Part shown: piece by piece, positions 61,475-64,000 of the stretch | Position numbering within the stretch: position 1 is the first letter of the stretch | Layout: the number at the start of each line of letters is the position of its first letter | Origin: Olsenella_L kribbiana | GTDB lineage: Bacteria > Actinomycetota > Coriobacteriia > Coriobacteriales > Atopobiaceae | Direction of reading: 5' to 3' | NCBI RefSeq assembly: GCF_036408795.1 | Contig: NZ_JAZGJP010000006.1 | Location: forward strand, 72,577-136,576 | Length of the DNA: 64,000 bases | Notes under the pieces: model-generated | The model's database searches: none | What the model saw: the letters and a program-made list of their open reading frames with translations, nothing else | What the model was told of the DNA's origin: nothing | Translations under genes and position numbers: made by a program

Positions 61475-62221
61475 GTGATAGCTATTTCGCATCTAACAAA
61501 GCAATACGGCAATGCCTCTTCCGAGCATGCTCTGGACGATGTCTCGCTCGAGATTCCTGACGGCGACATCTTCGGTATCATCGGCATGTCCGGCGCCGGC
61601 AAGTCGACACTCGTCCGCTGCATCAATCTGCTCGAGACCCCGACGTCGGGTTCCATCGTCGTGGATGGACAGGATGTCCAGGGGCTCTCCGGTGCAGCGC
61701 TTCGGACCTACAGGCGTCGCGTCGCGATGATTTTCCAGCAGTTCGGCCTCCTGGCGCAGAAGACAGCCCTCGAGAACGTGTGCTTCCCCTATCTTGCTGC
61801 AGATGGCAAGGTCACGCCCGAGCAGAAGAAGGAGGCAGAAGGCTTCCTGGCTGAGGTAGGACTCGCCGACAAGGCAGGCTCCTATCCAGCACAGCTCTCC
61901 GGCGGCCAGAAGCAGCGTGTCGCAATCGCCCGTGCCTTGGCGTGCCATCCTGCCTACATCCTCTGCGATGAGGCGACATCTGCCCTCGACCCGGCCAGCA
62001 CCGCATCCGTGCTCAAGCTCCTGCGCGAGATCAATGAGCGCACAGGCGTCACGATACTTGTGATCACCCACTCGATGCAGGTTGTCGAAGACATCTGCAA
62101 GCATGTCGCAGTGCTTGTGCACGGCAAGGTCGTCGAGTCCGGCACGGTCCAAGATGTCTTCTCAGATCCCCAGCACACCGTGACGAAGCAGCTTCTCGGA
62201 AAGGCAGGCTGGGATGAATAG
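61475..62221 (+). CDS. metN: Methionine ABC transporter ATP-binding protein MetN, without NIL domain
   Basis: 248 residues from a GTG at 61475 (GGAG, 6-base spacing). ABC motifs: Walker A GMSGAGKST, Q-loop MIFQQFGLL, signature LSGGQKQRV, Walker B ILCDEATSALDP. The usual C-terminal NIL/ACT-like domain (about 100 residues) that lets methionine inhibit transport is missing. Overlaps metI by 8 bases. The transporter also fits other MetNIQ substrates. Confidence 0.88.
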   Translation: MIAISHLTKQYGNASSEHALDDVSLEIPDGDIFGIIGMSGAGKSTLVRCINLLETPTSGSIVVDGQDVQGLSGAALRTYRRRVAMIFQQFGLLAQKTALENVCFPYLAADGKVTPEQKKEAEGFLAEVGLADKAGSYPAQLSGGQKQRVAIARALACHPAYILCDEATSALDPASTASVLKLLREINERTGVTILVITHSMQVVEDICKHVAVLVHGKVVESGTVQDVFSDPQHTVTKQLLGKAGWDE

Positions 62222-62885
62222 CTTCCAGGAATTCCTCAATGTCTATGCATCGCTTCTGGGACAGGGCATTGCCGATACGCTCGCAATGCTCCTGATCTCC
62301 ACGTTCTTCGCCTACATCATCGGCCTCTTCCTCGGCATCGTCCTCTATGTGACCGAGCCCGCAGGCCTTCGCCCCCACAAGGCGCTGAACGCTGTCCTTG
62401 GATGGATCATCAACATGGGACGCTCCATCCCCTTCATCATCCTGCTCGTGGCAGTCATGCCGATGACAAGGACGCTTGTAGGAACGACGACCGGTGTCCG
62501 CGGCGTCATCCCTCCCCTCGTCCTTTCGACCGCACCCTTCGTCGCCCGCATGGTCCAGCAGTCGCTCGCCGAGGTCCCGAAGGATGCCATCGAGGCAGCA
62601 GAGTCCTGCGGCGCCTCGGTACCACGCATCGTCGTCTCTGCGCTTCTGCCTGAAGCCCTGCCTTCGATTGTCCGTGGCATCTCGATCACCCTCATCACAG
62701 CCCTCGGCTACACGGCGATTGCAGGAGCAGTCGGCGCAGGCGGCCTCGGCGATATCGCAATCCGCTACGGCTACTACCGCTACGAAGATGAGGTCATGCT
62801 CGTCACCGTCGTCCTCATGATCATCCTCGTCCAGATCATCCAGAGCACCTGCGACGCAATCGCAAAGGCGATTGACCACCGCTAG
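62214..62885 (+). CDS. metI: Methionine ABC transporter permease
   Basis: 223 residues with five or six membrane helices. GQGIADTLAMLLISTFFAYI at the start, NMGRSIPFIILLVAVMP, the EAA-like loop EVPKDAIEAAESCGAS, and AIAGAVGAGGLGDIAIRYGY near the end are MetI signatures. Its ATG overlaps the metN stop, so they are coupled. Confidence 0.93.
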   Translation: MNSFQEFLNVYASLLGQGIADTLAMLLISTFFAYIIGLFLGIVLYVTEPAGLRPHKALNAVLGWIINMGRSIPFIILLVAVMPMTRTLVGTTTGVRGVIPPLVLSTAPFVARMVQQSLAEVPKDAIEAAESCGASVPRIVVSALLPEALPSIVRGISITLITALGYTAIAGAVGAGGLGDIAIRYGYYRYEDEVMLVTVVLMIILVQIIQSTCDAIAKAIDHR

Positions 62886-62990
62886 GCTCAGCTCCTGTCC
62901 ACTTCTCTACATGGCACTGCCGCAGAAGGCATTTCGCCCCTGCGTTTGTAGCTTGCACCCTAAAACACAAGATTTGAAAGGAAATCAGCC

Positions 62991-63827
62991 ATGCTTACCC
63001 GCAAGAACTTCCTCGCTGGCTCTGCCGCCCTCATCGCTTCCTCTGTCCTCGCCGCCTGCGGCAATTCCGGCTCTGCGAGCTCTTCTGCCTCCGAGACGAA
63101 GACACTCACGGTCGCAGCCTCTCCTTCGCCGCACGCCGAGATATTGAACAACTTCGCCGTGCCCAAGCTCAAGGACCAGAACATCGACCTCGAGGTCAAG
63201 GAGTACACCGACTACATCATCCCGAACCAGGTCACCTCTTCGGGCGAGGTTGACGCCAACTACTTCCAGCATATCAACTACCTCAACAACTACAACAAGG
63301 AGAACGGCACCGACCTTGTCGGCGTTGCCGCCATCCACTACGAGCCGTTCGGCATCTACGCCGGCAAGTCCTCCGACCTCAAGAACATCGCAGATGGTGC
63401 ACAGATCGCTGTCCCGAATGACCCGACGAACGAAGGCAGGGCGTTCCTGCTCCTTCAGCAGGAGGGCCTTGTCACCCTCAAGGATCCTGAGAACCTCGAG
63501 GCAACGCCTGTCGATGTCGCAGAGAACCCCCACAGCCTGAACTTCGTCGAGGTCGAGGCAGCTGCTGTCCCCCGCCAGCTCCAGGACGTCGACTTCGCTG
63601 TCATCAATGGCAACTACGCAATCGAGGCAGGACTGCATGTCTCCGACGCTGTTGCCGTCGAGGCAGCAGATGGCACAGCTGTCGAGCAGTACGCCAACTA
63701 CATCGTGACGACGCCCGACAAGCAGGACGACGACCGCATCAAGGCACTGGTCTCTGTCCTCACCTCCGACGACTTCAAGACCTACCTCAAGGACACCTAC
63801 GACGAGGATGTCCTGCCGGCATTCTAG
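62991..63827 (+). CDS. metQ: MetQ-type substrate-binding lipoprotein
   Basis: 278 residues. Signal peptide with lipobox: RKNFLAGSAALIASSVLAAC, Cys24 as lipidation site, then a Ser-rich spacer. NLPA-family core: SPSPHAEILNNFAVPKLKDQ, PNQVTSSGEVDANYFQHINY, IAVPNDPTNEGRAFLLLQQE and FAVINGNYAIEAG. It captures methionine or a related substrate at the cell surface for MetNI. SD AAAGGAAAT precedes the ATG; 105 bases after metI. Confidence 0.92.
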   Translation: MLTRKNFLAGSAALIASSVLAACGNSGSASSSASETKTLTVAASPSPHAEILNNFAVPKLKDQNIDLEVKEYTDYIIPNQVTSSGEVDANYFQHINYLNNYNKENGTDLVGVAAIHYEPFGIYAGKSSDLKNIADGAQIAVPNDPTNEGRAFLLLQQEGLVTLKDPENLEATPVDVAENPHSLNFVEVEAAAVPRQLQDVDFAVINGNYAIEAGLHVSDAVAVEAADGTAVEQYANYIVTTPDKQDDDRIKALVSVLTSDDFKTYLKDTYDEDVLPAF

Positions 63828-63853
63828 GATCTCATCTGAGACCGCAAGACAGC

Positions 63854-63884
63854 GAGGGGCGCACATCCGTGCGTCCCTCTTTTC
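63854..63884 (+). terminator. terminator of the metNIQ operon
   Basis: An 11-bp stem (GAGGGGCGCAC / GTGCGTCCCTC, one G-U), ATCC loop, then TTTTCT. Confidence 0.85.
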
Positions 63885-63919
63885 TGAGGCTTCGGTAGTT
63901 TGTGTGACAAGGGGCTAGC

Positions 63920-64000
63920 CTAGGCAGCAACGCTCTTCGCTCCCTTCACGCCCTTCTTCCTCGCCTTCACCGGGCGACCCGGGAGCTGGGGCTGGCAGTC
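63920..64000 (-). CDS. possible Lys/Ala/Pro-rich C-terminus of a gene cut by the window end
   Basis: A minus-strand frame open to the window end reads LPGRPVKARKKGVKGAKSVA, then A and TAG (63920-63922). Basic low-complexity tails of this kind occur at the end of topoisomerase I and DNA-binding proteins, but with only 26 residues no identity can be given, and it might not be coding. Confidence 0.35.
   Translation of the reverse strand, partial: DCQPQLPGRPVKARKKGVKGAKSVAA

Overview
The window is GC-rich (about 60%), gene-dense bacterial chromosome. Several features together point to an anaerobic or fermentative actinobacterium of the Coriobacteriia (Olsenella/Atopobium-like) rather than a Streptomyces or Mycobacterium: obg-rpmA-rplU, a complete mreBCD-PBP2-RodA rod operon, ATP-type PEP carboxykinase, separate pta and ackA genes, PPK1, UDP-galactopyranose mutase and many SD-led GTG/TTG starts. 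This placement is an inference from gene content and codon use; there is no rRNA in the window.

Layout. 1-0.9 kb: obg (cut by the window edge), rpmA and rplU, read leftward from a clear promoter. 1.1-11.2 kb: leftward cell-shape cluster (DUF697-like protein, rodA, PBP2, mreD, mreC, mreB) preceded by a TPR membrane protein, a cyclophilin and a zinc-ribbon membrane protein. 11.3-16.3 kb: aconitase and a CtpE-like P-type cation ATPase. 16.6-18.4 kb: decayed DNA, namely an unidentified broken gene and a prophage scrap (frameshifted minor head gene, HK97-gp10-like gene, beginning of a scaffold gene) lying against the 3' end of tRNA-Arg(CCG). 18.5-27.5 kb: a rightward aromatic amino acid operon with every step from the DAHP synthase family through chorismate to prephenate: aroF-like, tyrA, aroB, aroA, aroC, pheA, an aroE-aroK fusion, and a PTS EIIB domain fused to type II dehydroquinase.

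27.7-37.5 kb: TMEM175-like channel, 5-formyl-THF cyclo-ligase, trpS, argF, ppk1, RlmD/RumA-type methyltransferase, ferredoxin, Maf and a P1-family peptidase. 37.5-46.3 kb: galactofuranose genes (GT2, glf), pta, pckA, an aldose-epimerase-like gene, ackA and a HIT protein; pta, ackA and pckA connect PEP/pyruvate metabolism to acetate and ATP. 46.4-51.7 kb: exonuclease VII, a YugP-type metallopeptidase, RNase D, a lipid kinase and a TetR regulator. 51.8-55.8 kb: a frameshifted HD gene, a CmpB-like membrane protein, an acyl-ACP thioesterase preceded by a tandem operator, a Nudix hydrolase, a small membrane protein, thyA and folA. 55.8-59 kb: a PLP-fold pseudoenzyme lacking the catalytic lysine and a LOTUS-like/DUF3825 protein. 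59.1-63.9 kb: thrS with an attenuator-like leader, and metN-metI-metQ behind a structured leader.

Most interesting points. (1) The first gene of the aro operon looks like a DAHP synthase but has lost two of four metal ligands and the PEP/E4P-binding basic residues. (2) The same operon carries an EIIB domain, with its phospho-accepting cysteine, fused to dehydroquinase; because PEP feeds both the PTS and this pathway, this could be a PTS-aromatic regulatory link. (3) A lysine-less Cys/Met-metabolism enzyme lies beside a LOTUS-DUF3825 protein. (4) There are uncharacterised leader structures upstream of metN and thrS, and a two-copy palindromic operator with 21-bp spacing upstream of the thioesterase.
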